DNA of 64,000 nucleotides from Candidatus Brachythrix odensensis. Lineage in GTDB: Bacteria > Chloroflexota > Anaerolineae > J036 > Brachytrichaceae. Every line of letters starts with the position of its first letter. Position 1 is the stretch's first letter. Below, in pieces: positions 1 through 10,238 of this stretch. The translations under genes were made by a program, and so were the position numbers. The notes under the pieces are model-generated. The model did not search any database, was not told the origin of the DNA, and worked only from the letters and a program-made list of their open reading frames with translations. Location of the stretch: assembly GCA_016714465.1 (NCBI GenBank), contig JADKDT010000003.1:1-64000 (forward strand), in the 5' to 3' direction.

Positions 1-100
1 GATTTCGCAGGGGTCGATCCGTGACTATTGTGCCTATCTCGTTGAGCTCGGCATACTTCCATGAACTAGGAAGGTGCGTCGCGGGCTCGTGATCATCCAC
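1..100 (-). CDS. Possible start of Type I specificity subunit HsdS (cut by window edge)
   Basis: Directly after the last recognisable HsdR residues, in the same minus-strand frame, comes a segment reading THLPSSWKYAELNEIGTIV. The LP-x-x-W and E-I-G pattern resembles the opening of a target-recognition domain of an HsdS specificity subunit. The position fits the common R-then-S gene order. No stop codon separates it from the HsdR reading frame; GTG at 100-98 is a possible start. Only about 33 codons are visible, so this is a weak call. It could instead be a C-terminal extension of HsdR created by a lost stop codon. Confidence 0.3.
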   Translation of the reverse strand, partial: MDDHEPATHLPSSWKYAELNEIGTIVTDRPLRN

Positions 101-2846
101 CAACCTCTCATTCAACTCGGCCAGCACGACCGGCAGCCGATCGCCAAACAACTGGTAGGCCTTGCCCAGCCCGCCCTCCTGGTTGAACGGGGCATACTCG
201 AAATCCTCGGGCACGATGTTCACGCTCACCGCGATGTGGTCGCGGATGCGGGCCAGCCAGGCTTGCTGGTCGGGGGTGTAGGTCCGGCCCTGCCTCGCCT
301 GATCCACCAGCCAGCGCTCGAAGTGCCGGCTGACCGTCACCGCGAAGGGCTCGAGCAACGCCTGCTGGTCCAACAAAACGCACCAGCGCGATCCAGGTCG
401 GCGAAGCGCCCGGCCTGGGTCCGTCCGCCCGCACTTTGGCCGGGGCCGCCGTCGCAAAGGCCTCCCACAGCCTGTCCTCGGTCCAATCCCCGCGGTTCAG
501 TCGGAGGGTCTGTTCGAGCTCCTTCAGCATGGGCTCGGTCAGGCGCTGCCGATACGGCCGCGCGTACAGGATCTGCAGGGCGCCGATCTCGGTCTTGTGC
601 TGCTCGAGGTACTCGCGGAACGAGGCGACCGTGGCCCCGGCCGTGTCGCGGGTCTGCTGGGCGGCCCCGGCGTAGAGCACCCGGTCGCGCGAGACCACAT
701 CAATCACCTGCTCGGCGATGGTCTGGACTCGCTTGAGCAGCTCGCGCAGATCGGGGTTGCCGGCCAGCGGGCGGCCGCGGCCTCGGCCCTGCGCTCGCCC
801 GCCTCGCGCAGTTCGTCCTCGCTCGGCGCGTGCTCGGCGCTTCCCGGCCCGGACCGCCTCTGCGCAGGCGTCCGGATCCAACGCTTCGAGCAAACCGGCC
901 GCGATCTGGGCCAGGCTCGCCCCGCCGGCCGCGCCCGGACCTGCTCGGCCAGCGGGCCGTCGAGGCGCCCGTCCAGGCGGAGCAGCCGCGCGCCCAGGCT
1001 GTCCAGCAGGGCTGGCTCGCGATTGCCCAGGGCCAGCGCGTCGAGCATCGCCGCCAGCGGGACCGATGGCTTCCGGTCCAACGGCCGGCTGTCCGTCTTG
1101 TCGCGCTCGGTCACCCCGACCGCGTCGACGATGACAAAATGCGTTTTGCGCCGCACGCCGGGGTTGACCTGCTCCATCTCGGCCTCGTCGATGACCCGCA
1201 CGCCGCGGCCCTTCATCTGCTCGAAGAAGCCGTGCGACTTGACGGTGCGCATGAACATCACGCACTCGAGGGGCTTGATGTCCGTGCCGGTCGCGATCAT
1301 GTCGACGGTGACGGCAATGCGCGGGTCGTAGCTGTTTCGGAAGCGGGCGATCAGGTTGCGCGGCGTGTCGCCGGTCGTGCGATAGGTGATCTTCTGGCAG
1401 AAGTCGTTGCCCTTGCCAAAGACCTCCCGGCAGAGCTCGACGATGTCGTCGGCGTGGGCGTCGTCCTTGGCGAAGATCAGGGTCTTGGGCACGTCCGTCC
1501 GGCCGGGGAAGAGCGTGGTGAACAGATCATCCCGAAACTGGGTCAGCACGGTCCGGATCTGATCTTTGGCCACCACGTCCCGGTCGAGGGCGCTCGCGTC
1601 GTAGGTGAGGTCGTCGTCGAGCTGTTCCCAGCGCACCTTGCGCGAGCGGCGGTCGCGCTTGTCGACAAACAGGCCGGACTCGATGGTCGAGCCGCCCTCG
1701 GTGATGGCGGTCCGGATCCGATGCACGTCATAGTTGACGTTGACCCCGTCGGCGACCGCCTGGGGGAAGCCGTACTCCATCACCAGGTTCTGGTTGAAGA
1801 AACCGAGCGTTTTGCTTCGACGGGGTGGCGGTCAGGCCGATCAGCCGCGCGTCGAAATACTCCAGCACCTGGCGCCACAGGTTGTAGATCGAGCGGTGGC
1901 ACTCGTCGGTGATGATGACGTCGAAGGTCTCGATCGGGAAGGCCGGGTTGTATTCGACCGGCACGGGCTCGGCAAAGAGCGACTCGGCCGAGGCGACGCT
2001 GCGCTCGTCGAGGTCGGGCGCGGGGGCCTGCTCGCCGCGCAGCATCGAATACAGGCGCTGGATGGTGGCGATGACGACCCGGGCCGAGGTGTCGAGGACG
2101 TTGCTGGTGAGGTGCTGGACGATGTATTCCTCGGTGAACTTATGCTGGTTTACCGGCGAGACGAACTGCTGAAAGGCGTTCATCGTCTGCTCGCCCAGGT
2201 TGCCCCGGTCGACGAGGAAAAGCACCCGCCGCGCGCCGCCGTATTTGATCTGGCGGTAGACGAAGTTGACGGCGGTGAAGGTCTTGCCGGAGCCGGTCGC
2301 CATCTGGATGAGGGCGCGCGGGCCGGCCGCGAGCGAGCGCTCGAGATTGTGGATGGCGGTGATCTGCGGAGGCCAGAGCTTGTCCTCGATGAGGGTCGGC
2401 ATCTCGCCCAGGCTCTGGGCCAATTGCTTTGGCAGTTTGAACCAGGCCAGGAGCGTCTCGGGCCGGTGGAAGGCAAAGGTCGCCCGGCTGCGCGGGAGGG
2501 GGTCGAGATGGTTGGTGAAACGGGTCTCGACGCCGGTGCTCTCGTACGAGAAGGGCAGCGGCGCGGCCCAGGTCCGGATATCGGAGGTCGGGCCGCCGAG
2601 GTAGCGGGCCGACTGGGTTTCGACCCCGATCAGCGAGTGGCCTTCGGGCTTGGCCTCGACGACGCCGATGGCCCGCCCGTCGACAAAGAGGGTGTAGTCG
2701 GGTTCTCCGGTGTCGAAGGAAAGCTCGCGCAGGGCGACCCCGCGCTGGGCGGCCAGGTTGGCCCGGCGCTTGTCCTGGACCTGCCAGCCGGCGGCCTCGA
2801 GCAGCCGGTCGATGGTCTGGCGGGCGAGTTCCTCTGGCGTTGGCAT
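101..2846 (-). pseudogene. hsdR: Type I restriction enzyme R subunit (HsdR), multiple frameshifts
   Basis: This encodes the ATP-driven translocase/endonuclease of a Type I restriction system. The N-terminal part (2846 to about 1808) has the PD-(D/E)XK nuclease signature (GEPDYTLFVDG, VVEAK), Walker A (MATGSGKTFTA), a DECH box (ITDECHRSIYN) and motif III (GLTATPSK). The second helicase domain follows in another frame (ATGTDIKPLECVMFMRT, FFEQMKGRGVR), and the EcoEI-type C-terminal domain lies near 700-100. I count at least six frame changes, near 1808 (AAAA where AAA is expected), 930, 842, 775, 430 and 385. Protein similarity continues on both sides of each, and I found no internal nonsense codon. 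An intact protein would be about 900 residues. Read as is, the gene is dead; consensus errors are an alternative. Confidence 0.85.
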
Positions 2847-2933
2847 GGGCGGTTGGGCGGGAGTATTCTAGTCGCGATGCCTTCAGACCAGATATCGACA
2901 GGTCAGCATGTAGCGCCGGTCGTGGCGCTGGTT

Positions 2934-5078
2934 CTACTCGCTGTCGAGCTGCTTAACGCGCTGCGCGAATGCGTGATGAAACAGCTCGAGCGTCTCTAGG
3001 AGCCACTTGTGTTGCTCTGGCCAGGTGTTCCGCTCGCGCAATGGCGAATCGTGCCTATACAGCGTGATGTAGCATGAAATGCGCTCGGGGAGCTCCCACC
3101 ACGTCACGGATGCGCCAAGCAGCCGTTCAATCTCTTCGCGTTGCTGGCGCAGCTTGTGGAAGTGCAACTTTGCATCGGGGCCAAGTATTGACAGGCTGAC
3201 GCTGATGTGCCGCTGTGCGGTCTTCATCGATGTTTGAAGGCCAAACTCGGAATCGCCCAGCGAGTAATCCATCCAATGTTGCGGCTGGGGCTTTCTCGGG
3301 CGGATTGGCCCGTTCCGCTCGCCCACAAGATTGTTGAACTCCGTCCAGAATTCCAATTGGAGCCTTGTCGTTTCCGTCCCCGGGCCTTCTTCCGCACCCA
3401 CGTGTGCGTTGAGGGACGGCTGAGGCATCGGCTCTTTGGGTCCGATCCATATTGACGCGGCCTGAAGCGCCAGCGTGCGACCTCGAACGCGCATCTCAAC
3501 CTCAGTCCACTGATCGTTTTCCGCGAGCTGACGGGTCAACCCGATGTTGCTGGCCGCGTAGAAAACCACGTTTGGTTGCGAAATGGGTGATTCCACAGTT
3601 CCTGGTTGTAGGCGCTGAGTGTCAGATTGCCGGGCCGATGCAGCCATTCGGCGTGGATTCGATCCGCTTCTGGTCCGAGGGCCGCCCGCCAGGCGTCGCT
3701 CAGTTTCTGCGGGAGGATGTGCTCGACCTGGGCCGAACCGAGATCTGCCGGCTCCTTATGACCACGCCGCCGCTCGAGCTCCACGAGGACTTCTCGCGTG
3801 TAGCCACGCTCGAAGAGCGGGAATTCCTCAAATGCCTTGATGAAACGCTTGTCGTCTGGCCATCCGCGCTCAAGCAGGTAGGACTCCAGCGCAGCGATGG
3901 GCTGGGTGCTGTTCCGAACGTTTGCGCGCACGAAGAGGGTTCCGTAGCCGCGAGAACTCTCACCAGAGATGAAGCGTCGCATGATGAAACCGCACAGCAT
4001 CTCAATTGCGTGTGCGAGTTGATCGGCGCCAAGCTTCCCCGAGGCTCGATGCTCGAAGAGGACAAGCAAGAGCGGATACGTTGTCGAACTCTCAAACGCG
4101 TTCAAGTGCGCGAGCGCCCGAGACACGCCTGGATCCTCATCCAACGCGCGTCCTGTGATGATCGAGTAGTGATGGGCGCTCTTAGCGAGCGTCTCGGCAA
4201 GATCGAGCCAGACAAATCCCCGTGGCTTCATATCGCACCGAAGCTCGCAAAAGGTTTCTCTTGGACGAACGTATCTGCCTTCGGACATGAGGAAGGCGCG
4301 GAAGAAGTCGGAAAATCGATCCTCATCGAGCGTTCCGTCGGTCCTCGCGAAGTGGGTTTCCAGCGGCGACCACCACTCGTGATCAAGCTCGTCATGTTCA
4401 TGCGGGGGTGTCTGCATGAAGACAAAGTTGCGGATGAGATCCGATGCGCCCAGTGGCACACCCGTCGAATTCAGGCTCTTGAATATGTTGTGGTGATTCT
4501 CGGATTCAAGAGTGGCGCACATGAATTCGAACCGGTTGCACACTGCGACAAATACCAGCTTCAGGGCCGCGGGATCCCCGCCGAGCGACGCCGAGAGCCG
4601 GCCTTCAAAATACTCGAGCGCGCCAGCAATCCGACCCGTTGCGCTGCCCTTCCTCTCCACAATCGAGACGACGGCTGTCGTGATCGCGCTCTTTGGGGAG
4701 CAGGCGGAAACGTTCATCGTGCTTCCGGTTGGGGTGAACGAGAAAGTAATCCTGAATCTCCTTTGCGAGATCGTGCTGGCCCATCTTTTCAGCGATATTC
4801 CTGATAGCAACAAGCAGGATCGACAACGTCGTCAAACGTTGTTGGCCGTCGATCAGATGAAATGCAGTCGGCTGACCGGGCTGAGCAAGACCGGGCACAA
4901 ACACGAGAAACCCCATGAAGTGGTTCCCGCGTTTTTCGGGCGCTTGAATTTCCTCAAGACTCTCCCACATTTGCGCCCACTGAGGCTCTTCCCAGCGGTA
5001 GTTGCGTTGAAAAACAGGGATGATGTACTGGCTTTGCGAATAAAGGACGTCGCCCAGCGTCTTAATCGTTGGTTTCAT
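2934..5078 (-). pseudogene. DUF262-DUF1524-DUF4268 nuclease (GmrSD-like), two frameshifts
   Basis: Three frames join into one protein of about 710 residues. The N-terminal DUF262 (ParB-like NTPase/nicking) part has the QRNYRW and DGQQRLTTL motifs. The middle has the DUF1524 HNH-type signature VEHILPQ followed by GNLTLSAYNQELWNHPF. The C-terminal part (from about 3580) is DUF4268 (LEFWTEFNNLV, RPRKPQPQHWMDYSLG). DUF262 plus DUF1524 is the architecture of GmrSD Type IV restriction enzymes, which cut modified phage DNA. The first break, near 4695, is CCCC where CCC restores the frame; the second, near 3590, needs one extra base. It starts 13 bases after the GIY-YIG gene and ends 87 bases before hsdR, so the three probably formed one minus-strand defence operon. 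Confidence 0.8.
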
Positions 5079-5091
5079 AAATTGCTACCCA

Positions 5092-5960
5092 TCACCCTTT
5101 CTCTTGGTCAGTTTCGCGATCCTGGATATCTTTCAATGTCTTGCCCGTGGCGTCTTTCCATTCGACACGTCCGTTGGCCGCACGGCCCAGCAGAACGGAT
5201 CCCGCAGCCGAGGGCGAACTGAAAGTGTAGTCCTGTGAAAGACGCAACACGTCGCCGCCATCGATCAGCACGCCTTTACCAATCAACGCCGCGCGAAAAT
5301 CCACGAGGTGCGAACCTAGGGATGGCGCTTCTGCCTTGGCGGCTGTGGAGCCTGCCCGAACAACAAAGCCCTCCGTTCCGTATACGCCGCGCGCTTCGAT
5401 TCCCTTGCCTCTGAGGAACAGCTCCTGACTCTTCGGAGCGACTGGCCTCGCCTGTTCAAAAAGGCTGACGCCGATGATGGGCAGGCACAGCAGAATATCG
5501 GAAAGAAAGCTCGACGCATCCGCGGCATCGGCTTCGAAAGGGCCGGCAGTTGCGGCACATTGCCGTTATCGAGTTCGCAGCGCTTTGCCTCGCTTGCCAG
5601 GGCTACCAGGCGCGACTCCAGGTACTGGACGTGGGCTTTGTTCAGATTCTGGTCTTTGCTCGTGAAAACCACTGCGTGGGTCCAGAAATCCTTGTTCTTG
5701 GCGTGTTGTTCGAGGCGCGGCAGAACACCGTCCCCTTCGCCGACATACACCCTGGGCAATTCGCTGGACTGTCCCGGGCCCCAGAGGATGTAAACACCGG
5801 CTTTGCCAAGTTCCGCGCGTTTGCGCGCGTCTGGATACACCGGCCGGGGAAACACGAGACCCTGGCCCGTCCAGTTGGATTTCTCGATAATGCGCAGACC
5901 ATCCGGCTCGCCGGAGGGGATGAAGATTCGGACCGAAAATCCTGAGGATTCCTTTGTCAT
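5092..5960 (-). pseudogene. GIY-YIG nuclease fold protein with DUF4357, one frameshift
   Basis: The N-terminal half (from 5960) carries a GIY-YIG-like core (AGVYILWGPG, then RVYVGEGDGVLPRL) and the segment WTHAVVFTSKDQNLNKAH usual in this family. After a frameshift near 5525 (TTT where TTTT would restore the frame) the C-terminal part reads as DUF4357 (AALIGKGVLIDGGDVLRLSQ, then SAAGSVLLGRAANGRVEWKD). Proteins with this architecture commonly sit beside restriction-modification genes; their exact role is unclear. The joined protein would be about 289 residues. It lies just upstream of the DUF262 gene on the same strand. Confidence 0.72.
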
Positions 5961-6076
5961 GTGTTGTGCCTCGTCTACCCCTGCTTTGGCTTTCGAAGAG
6001 TCCTATTGTTCGTCCTCGAGCGCTGTGCGCGTCTGTAGGCGCGTCATCTTCGATAGTGAGCGCGCTGATTCTCGGC

Positions 6077-6999
6077 TTAGGAGACCCGAAGGACAATTCT
6101 CAGTCGTTCAGCCAGCCAGTTGTTTTACCCCCCAGGCGTTCCTGTTCTCAGGATCTGTCGCTTGCCGGGTTAACTTGATGACGCTTTTGCCGATTTGGTA
6201 GCTCCAGCCAGGTGAACTCAAAACCGGCATCCGCGATCTCGGCGCGCTGGGCCGAGGGCCTTTGTATTTCGGTTTTGCCTGGCTCCTGAGATGGTCAGCG
6301 ATAAGCCGATTCGGTTGTGTAGCGTATTGCAGAACGTCGCCAGCGTAAACGAGGATCGCCTGATAGAGAACACCATCCAGGTTCCGCATTTGCCGGCGAA
6401 GATGGATGTCTGGATTTCCTGGGACTTGGGCAGTTGCTGAAATGCTGTCCAGCATCAATTGAAGTTGGCGTGTCTCCGTAAGTTCCGAGGTTTCGCCGCT
6501 TCGTGCGCTCTCTTCGATGGTGCGTGACCACTCATTGGGTTGCGCGACGATATTGAACTTCGGACTGGGGAGAATCATTGATTCGCCAAAGCTCGATCTC
6601 CAGCGAAGAAGTTGTGCCGCTCGTCAGTAATGCGATTGAGCCAGTCGATCGCGAAGCTGCTCGGCGCTGAACGATGGCGCGACCGAGACGATTGTTGCGG
6701 CGCTCACGCCAGTCCGCCGCATAAGTCATGATCTGGCCGAGATGGTGTGATCGGTTTGTCGAGCTGGAGCCTCGACGAGCACGAGTTCGTCCGTAGCAGC
6801 ATCGCGGCAATCAAATCCGCCCGAAACGGGCCCACCGGTTGTTCTCGCGCCTGCAGCTCCAGGTCGAGGCCAATCGCTTCGGCCAGCAGTTCGGGTTTCG
6901 GGCTGCGCCATCCACGGGGTGAAGTCGCCGGCTTCGCGAGCCCATGCTTCGCGCAAATCGACCCGTTCGAGTCCCAAGGGTCTTTGATTGGTTCGACAT
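6077..6999 (-). pseudogene. DUF4268 protein with PD-(D/E)XK-like N-terminus, several frameshifts
   Basis: Pieces in all three minus frames assemble into a known family layout. The start is MSNQSKTLG at 6999, then REAWAREAGDFTPWMAQ, then PELLAEAIGLDLELQAREQP, then a nuclease-like FRADLIA...TDELVLVEA, HLGQIMTYAA, VEIELWRI, and a DUF4268-type end (LTETRQLQL, YWTAF-like, WLAERLRIVLRV, stop at 6079-6077). At least five frame changes are needed over about 307 codons, so no product of normal length can be made. The family is often found with restriction systems; the FRAD-x-VEA pattern suggests a degenerate restriction-endonuclease fold (inference). Frame assignment in the middle is approximate. Confidence 0.62.
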
Positions 7000-7630
7000 T
7001 CTGATGCTGACTACCCCCGCCCAACGATTGTACCGCGTACAGCCGTTCGGCGCCGAATGCCACTGCGAAATTGCCCGGTCGTGGTATGGATCCCGCTGTC
7101 TACCCCGGCGTAGGCCGGGCTCCGCGCGGATGACGGTGTTGAGGCGGGATACCGGCGGTGGCATTGCCGTCGACTACCCGTGTGCAAAACGCGGTGCATG
7201 TCGATCTTTCGCACGCCCTTGATCGCACCCCGGCAGGGGTGCCAGCAGGTAGCCGGCGGTGAGCGAAGCAACACCCCCGGGGACAAGGGCGAGCGTAACG
7301 CGCATAGGCGCAGGCGCGGGATGACATTGGTGGGATCGCGAAACATCGCATCGGCGAACGATGTAGGGGCGACAGCGCCCGCCATCGGGTTCATGCACGC
7401 CGTGACGTTTGGGCGGGTGCTTCGCCCGAAACGCGACCGTGTCGCCCGCGCCGCGACCGGCGGACCGACGTGAACGCCGCCGCGATATCGCCCGTCCGCG
7501 GTATGGATCCCGCGCGAAAGCGCGGGATGACGGGAGGCGGAGGCTATCTTCGGCGATCAGCAACCGCTCCGTTTCATCCGCAGCCTCCGTGTCGTCGGTG
7601 ATTCAGACAGGCGCACCCTGGATCTGCCGG
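7000..7630. repeat. Gene-free stretch of dispersed intergenic repeats
   Basis: I see no credible coding sequence in these 630 bases. They hold GC-rich hairpin repeats, including two copies of an element that begins GGTATGGATCCCGC and ends GGATGACGG (about 7081-7136 and 7499-7531), each with a different apical hairpin (CCCGGCGTAGGCCGGG in the first, CGCGCGAAAGCGCG in the second). A third relative lies at about 8279-8355. Short open frames here are only repeat translations. Confidence 0.6.
7569..7608 (-). repeat. 3'-flank repeat copy 1 (GACACGGAGGCTGCGGAT type)
   Basis: On the minus strand this reads ATCACCGACGACACGG followed by AGGCTGCGGATGAAACGG. It lies 22 bases downstream of the DUF4143 remnant's stop codon, in sense orientation. 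Closely similar copies lie at 8374-8413 and 11654-11693, and a diverged one on the plus strand at 17190-17270. All are just past or over the end of a gene. Confidence 0.75.
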
Positions 7631-8208
7631 TCACAGCCCCTCCCATAGCGCCCGGATCGGGATCGCCCAAAACCCTTCGCCGAAGCCGACGCTGGTTTCA
7701 CCGTCGTAAAGCACAACGCCCGCTGCAAATCCTTTTTCCGGCGCTGTCTCTGAGCTGGCGAAGTCCGCGGAAGTCAGCCGTTGTCACCGTGGCCGAGGCC
7801 TTTACTTCGACCCCCGCAATCTGGCCCGCGCCAAACTCAAGCACGATATCAACTTCATAGCCATCCCTGTCCCGGAAGTGATGGAATCGGAGATCGTCGT
7901 CGCGCGCCAATCCTCCTGTCGGCGCAGTTCCTGGAAGACAAACGTCTCAACCAGTTGCCCCCAGCACGGCCCGGTCTTTGAGCAGAGCGTCCGCATCGAG
8001 GCCAGCAATGCGGAGGCTGTGCCGGTGTCACCTGATGCAGTTTGGGCGATTTGACCAACCGGCTCAACCGATTTGTATGCCAGGGCGGCAGCACATCGAC
8101 AAGGAAATCCCGCTCAAGCAGGGTGACATAGTCTCGAATTGTTGGACGGCTCATCTGAAACGGGGCGGCCAGGTCTGCGATGTTGCCAACCGCGCGCGGG
8201 CTGTTTGA
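7631..8208 (-). pseudogene. C-terminal remnant of AAA ATPase with DUF4143 domain
   Basis: The segments SRPTIRDYVTLLERDFLVD, then HTNRLSRLVKSPKLH, then QLVETFVFQELRRQ, then HHFRDRDGYEVDIVLE and VEVKASATVTTADFRGLRQL are the C-terminal DUF4143 half of a family of bacterial AAA ATPases. The DRDGYEVDIVLE...VEVKA piece is the restriction-like metal-site motif of that domain. The ATPase half (Walker A and B), which should lie upstream of 8208, is absent; repeats start there instead. At least three frame changes are needed inside the remnant. The stop TGA at 7633-7631 follows ALWEGL. It is certainly non-functional as an ATPase. Confidence 0.65.
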
Positions 8209-8450
8209 AAGGTTGTGCGTCGGCTAAATGAAACCTTTTGTGGTTTTCCCTGTGTGATTACACAATCCGGTCCACCGTCCGCGGTATGAGTCTCGCGCTC
8301 TCGCCCTGAGCGGCCCGCTCCGCGGGCATGTCGAAGGGTTCGCGACGGATGACGGGGGCTGGGATGCGCCCTTCCGTGTAATCCGCAGCGTCCGTGTCGT
8401 TGGTGATTCAGACCGGCGCCCTCACCGCCGCCACCGTGAAGATCCCGAAT
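8209..8450. repeat. Gene-free repeat block between DUF4143 remnant and vapC
   Basis: No gene is visible. The block holds an element of the type CCTGAGCGG-hairpin-TGTCGAAGGG (about 8308-8340) with an inner hairpin CCCGCTCCGCGGG, and a second copy of the 3'-flank repeat at 8374-8413 (minus sense: ATCACCAACGACACGG, then ACGCTGCGGATTACACGG). Confidence 0.6.
8374..8413 (-). repeat. 3'-flank repeat copy 2
   Basis: This matches copy 1 at 7569-7608 at most positions. It lies about 38 bases downstream of the vapC stop codon in sense orientation, again on the minus strand. Confidence 0.75.
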
Positions 8451-8878
8451 TCATCCGAGCAGCGTCAACTCGAGACCTGCGATACCGCTGAATCCATCGT
8501 CGAACGTCACCAGGGTCAGACCGCCGGCGATCGCAAAGGCAGCCAGATAGGCGTCCTGCCACACTTTCGGCGAGACTGATACGCCGCGCATGACTTGACG
8601 AAAGATCAGCTCCAACTCAGGCGGCTCGGGCCCAAACGCAAACCGCTCATCGGACATCATCGCGTCCAGCACCGCCCAGGCCCCCGCGGTATCGAGGACA
8701 TCCCCACCCATCACCGCCCGGGTGCTGAGCAGGCGCAGCAACCCCAACTGGGCCTGCCGGCACACAACGACTGCCCCGGCGTCATTGGTCGTCGCCAGCC
8801 AGGAGGTTGCCGCCGATGATGCGTGTGCAGGCCAAAGGTCAGCGCGAGCAAAACGTTAATGTCGCACAGACTCGGCAT
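8451..8878 (-). pseudogene. vapC: PIN-domain toxin VapC, frameshifted
   Basis: Starting from ATG at 8878, the protein begins MPSLCDINVLLAL, with the first PIN aspartate at residue 6. After a one-base frame change near 8805 it continues AATSWLATTNDAGAVVVCR, and ends with the second acidic cluster, WQDAYLAAFAIAGGLTLVTF followed by DD. VapC toxins are Mg-dependent RNases, often cleaving tRNA. The start lies inside the end of the vapB reading frame (23-base overlap), the normal vapBC arrangement. Both members of the pair carry a frameshift, so this module is probably inactive or mis-sequenced. Confidence 0.7.
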
Positions 8879-9130
8879 GTTGGCGCGCCTCTTCGGCGTA
8901 GTAGTCATCGATGGCCTTCTGCACGACCTCGTTTGTCACAATCTGTTCGCTCGGGCTGCCCGCGATGATGGGAAAGTTGCCTTGGCGAGCTTGTGCCGCT
9001 TCGTCGGCGGCTTGCGCGCCACCAACTCGAGACCTTCCAGGAACAGGGCCTTGAGCGGACGCCCTTCCAGCGCCGCCCGCGCCTTCACCGCCCGCAGAAG
9101 CTCATCGGGAATGTCAATCGTGGTTCGCAT
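8856..9130 (-). pseudogene. vapB: VapB-type ribbon-helix-helix antitoxin, frameshifted
   Basis: The N-terminus MRTTIDIPDELLRAVKARAA followed by LEGRPLKALFLEGLEL is a ribbon-helix-helix DNA-binding fold. Near 8975 one base appears to be missing (AAGGC where AAGGGC fits). In the restored frame the protein continues as GNFPIIAGSPSEQIVTNEVV and ends AEEARQHAESVRH at the TAA complementary to 8856-8858. In the unrestored frame it stops after SSRAARANRL with no toxin-binding tail. It would repress its own operon and neutralise VapC. Confidence 0.65.
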
Positions 9131-9221
9131 GTTGCACCTGCGAGTGCGAGTTTAGCACAAAAGCATATTTGTGATTTCGCACGCCCGCGTCGGCCGAAGG
9201 CCGGGTGAATCGACGCGCCGC

Positions 9222-10178
9222 TCAGGCGTCTGCGAGCGCGGTGTCGATCTCCGCCCATAGCGCTGCGGGGATCGGTTGGCTTGCCAGCGCGGCGGTCTCG
9301 GCGATGCGCTCGGGTTTGCTCATCCCGATGATGGTGGCGCTCACGCGCGGATCGCGCAGCGAGAACTGCAGGGCGGCCGCGGCGAGCGGGACCGCATGCC
9401 GCCGGCAGACCGCCTCGATCCGGCGCACCTGGGCGAGTTGCGCGTCCGTCGCCTGGCCATACATGTAGCGCGGGTATTGGTCCGCCCCCTTGGCCAGAAT
9501 GCCGCTGCCATACGGCGCGGCATTCGAAATGCCCAGCCCGCGCCGGGAGGCGGCCTCGAGCAGGGGCTCGGCCGACCGGTCGATCAAGGTATAACGATTG
9601 TGGGTGATGACCGCCTCAAACGCCCCGGTTTCCACATACCGGATCATCAGGTCAATCGGCCCGCCCGCCACGCCCACGTGCGCAATCACACCTTCGGCCT
9701 TGAGACGCAACAGGACGTCGGCGGGTCCGCCTCGGGCCATTGCGGCCTCAAAGGGGATGAGTTCAGGATCATGCAGGTAGACAAGTTGCAGCCGGTCCAG
9801 CCCCAGCAGACGCAGGCTGCGTTCGACCGAGCGCTTCATCTGATCTCCGCTGAAGTCTCCGCTGGCCAGGTCGCGGTCGGCCTTGGTGCCCAGCACAACG
9901 TCGGCGGGCAGTCCGCCGATCTCCCGAAGCGCAAGCCCTATCCGCCGCTCGCTTTCGCCGTCGCCGTAGGAGGCGGCCGTGTCCAGAAAGTTGAATGGGC
10001 CGCCAAACACGGCCCGCAGGGTCGCCAGCGCCTGCTCTTCAGAGACCGAGTAAGTGAATGTCGCGGGCATGTCGCCAAGCGGCGCGCAGCCGATGCAGAC
10101 CGGCGTGACCGGCAGGCCCGTCATGCCGAGGATGCGCCGGGGGATATCGTCTCGGAGAACAGGTTCTGTTGCGTGCAC
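9222..10178 (-). CDS. Aldo/keto reductase (aldose 1-dehydrogenase-like)
   Basis: A full-length 318-residue aldo/keto reductase with a TIM barrel. The catalytic tetrad is visible as Asp66 and Tyr71 (NFLDTAASYGDGESE), Lys99 (VLGTKADRD) and His136 (LVYLHDPE). NAD(P)H-binding features lie near the C-terminus (SATIIGMSKPERI). The sequence is closest in style to the D-threo-aldose/L-fucose 1-dehydrogenase branch, which oxidises free sugars to lactones. It is divergent from a COG3618-type amidohydrolase 60 bases away, whose family includes L-fuconolactonases, and that supports a sugar-lactone route. The substrate is not proven by sequence. Confidence 0.85.
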   Translation of the reverse strand: MHATEPVLRDDIPRRILGMTGLPVTPVCIGCAPLGDMPATFTYSVSEEQALATLRAVFGGPFNFLDTAASYGDGESERRIGLALREIGGLPADVVLGTKADRDLASGDFSGDQMKRSVERSLRLLGLDRLQLVYLHDPELIPFEAAMARGGPADVLLRLKAEGVIAHVGVAGGPIDLMIRYVETGAFEAVITHNRYTLIDRSAEPLLEAASRRGLGISNAAPYGSGILAKGADQYPRYMYGQATDAQLAQVRRIEAVCRRHAVPLAAAALQFSLRDPRVSATIIGMSKPERIAETAALASQPIPAALWAEIDTALADA

Positions 10179-10238
10179 TAGACCGCCATTTTAGGTCAAC
10201 GGCCAGTATTCGCGCTACACTCCACAAGCAGCGCAAAC

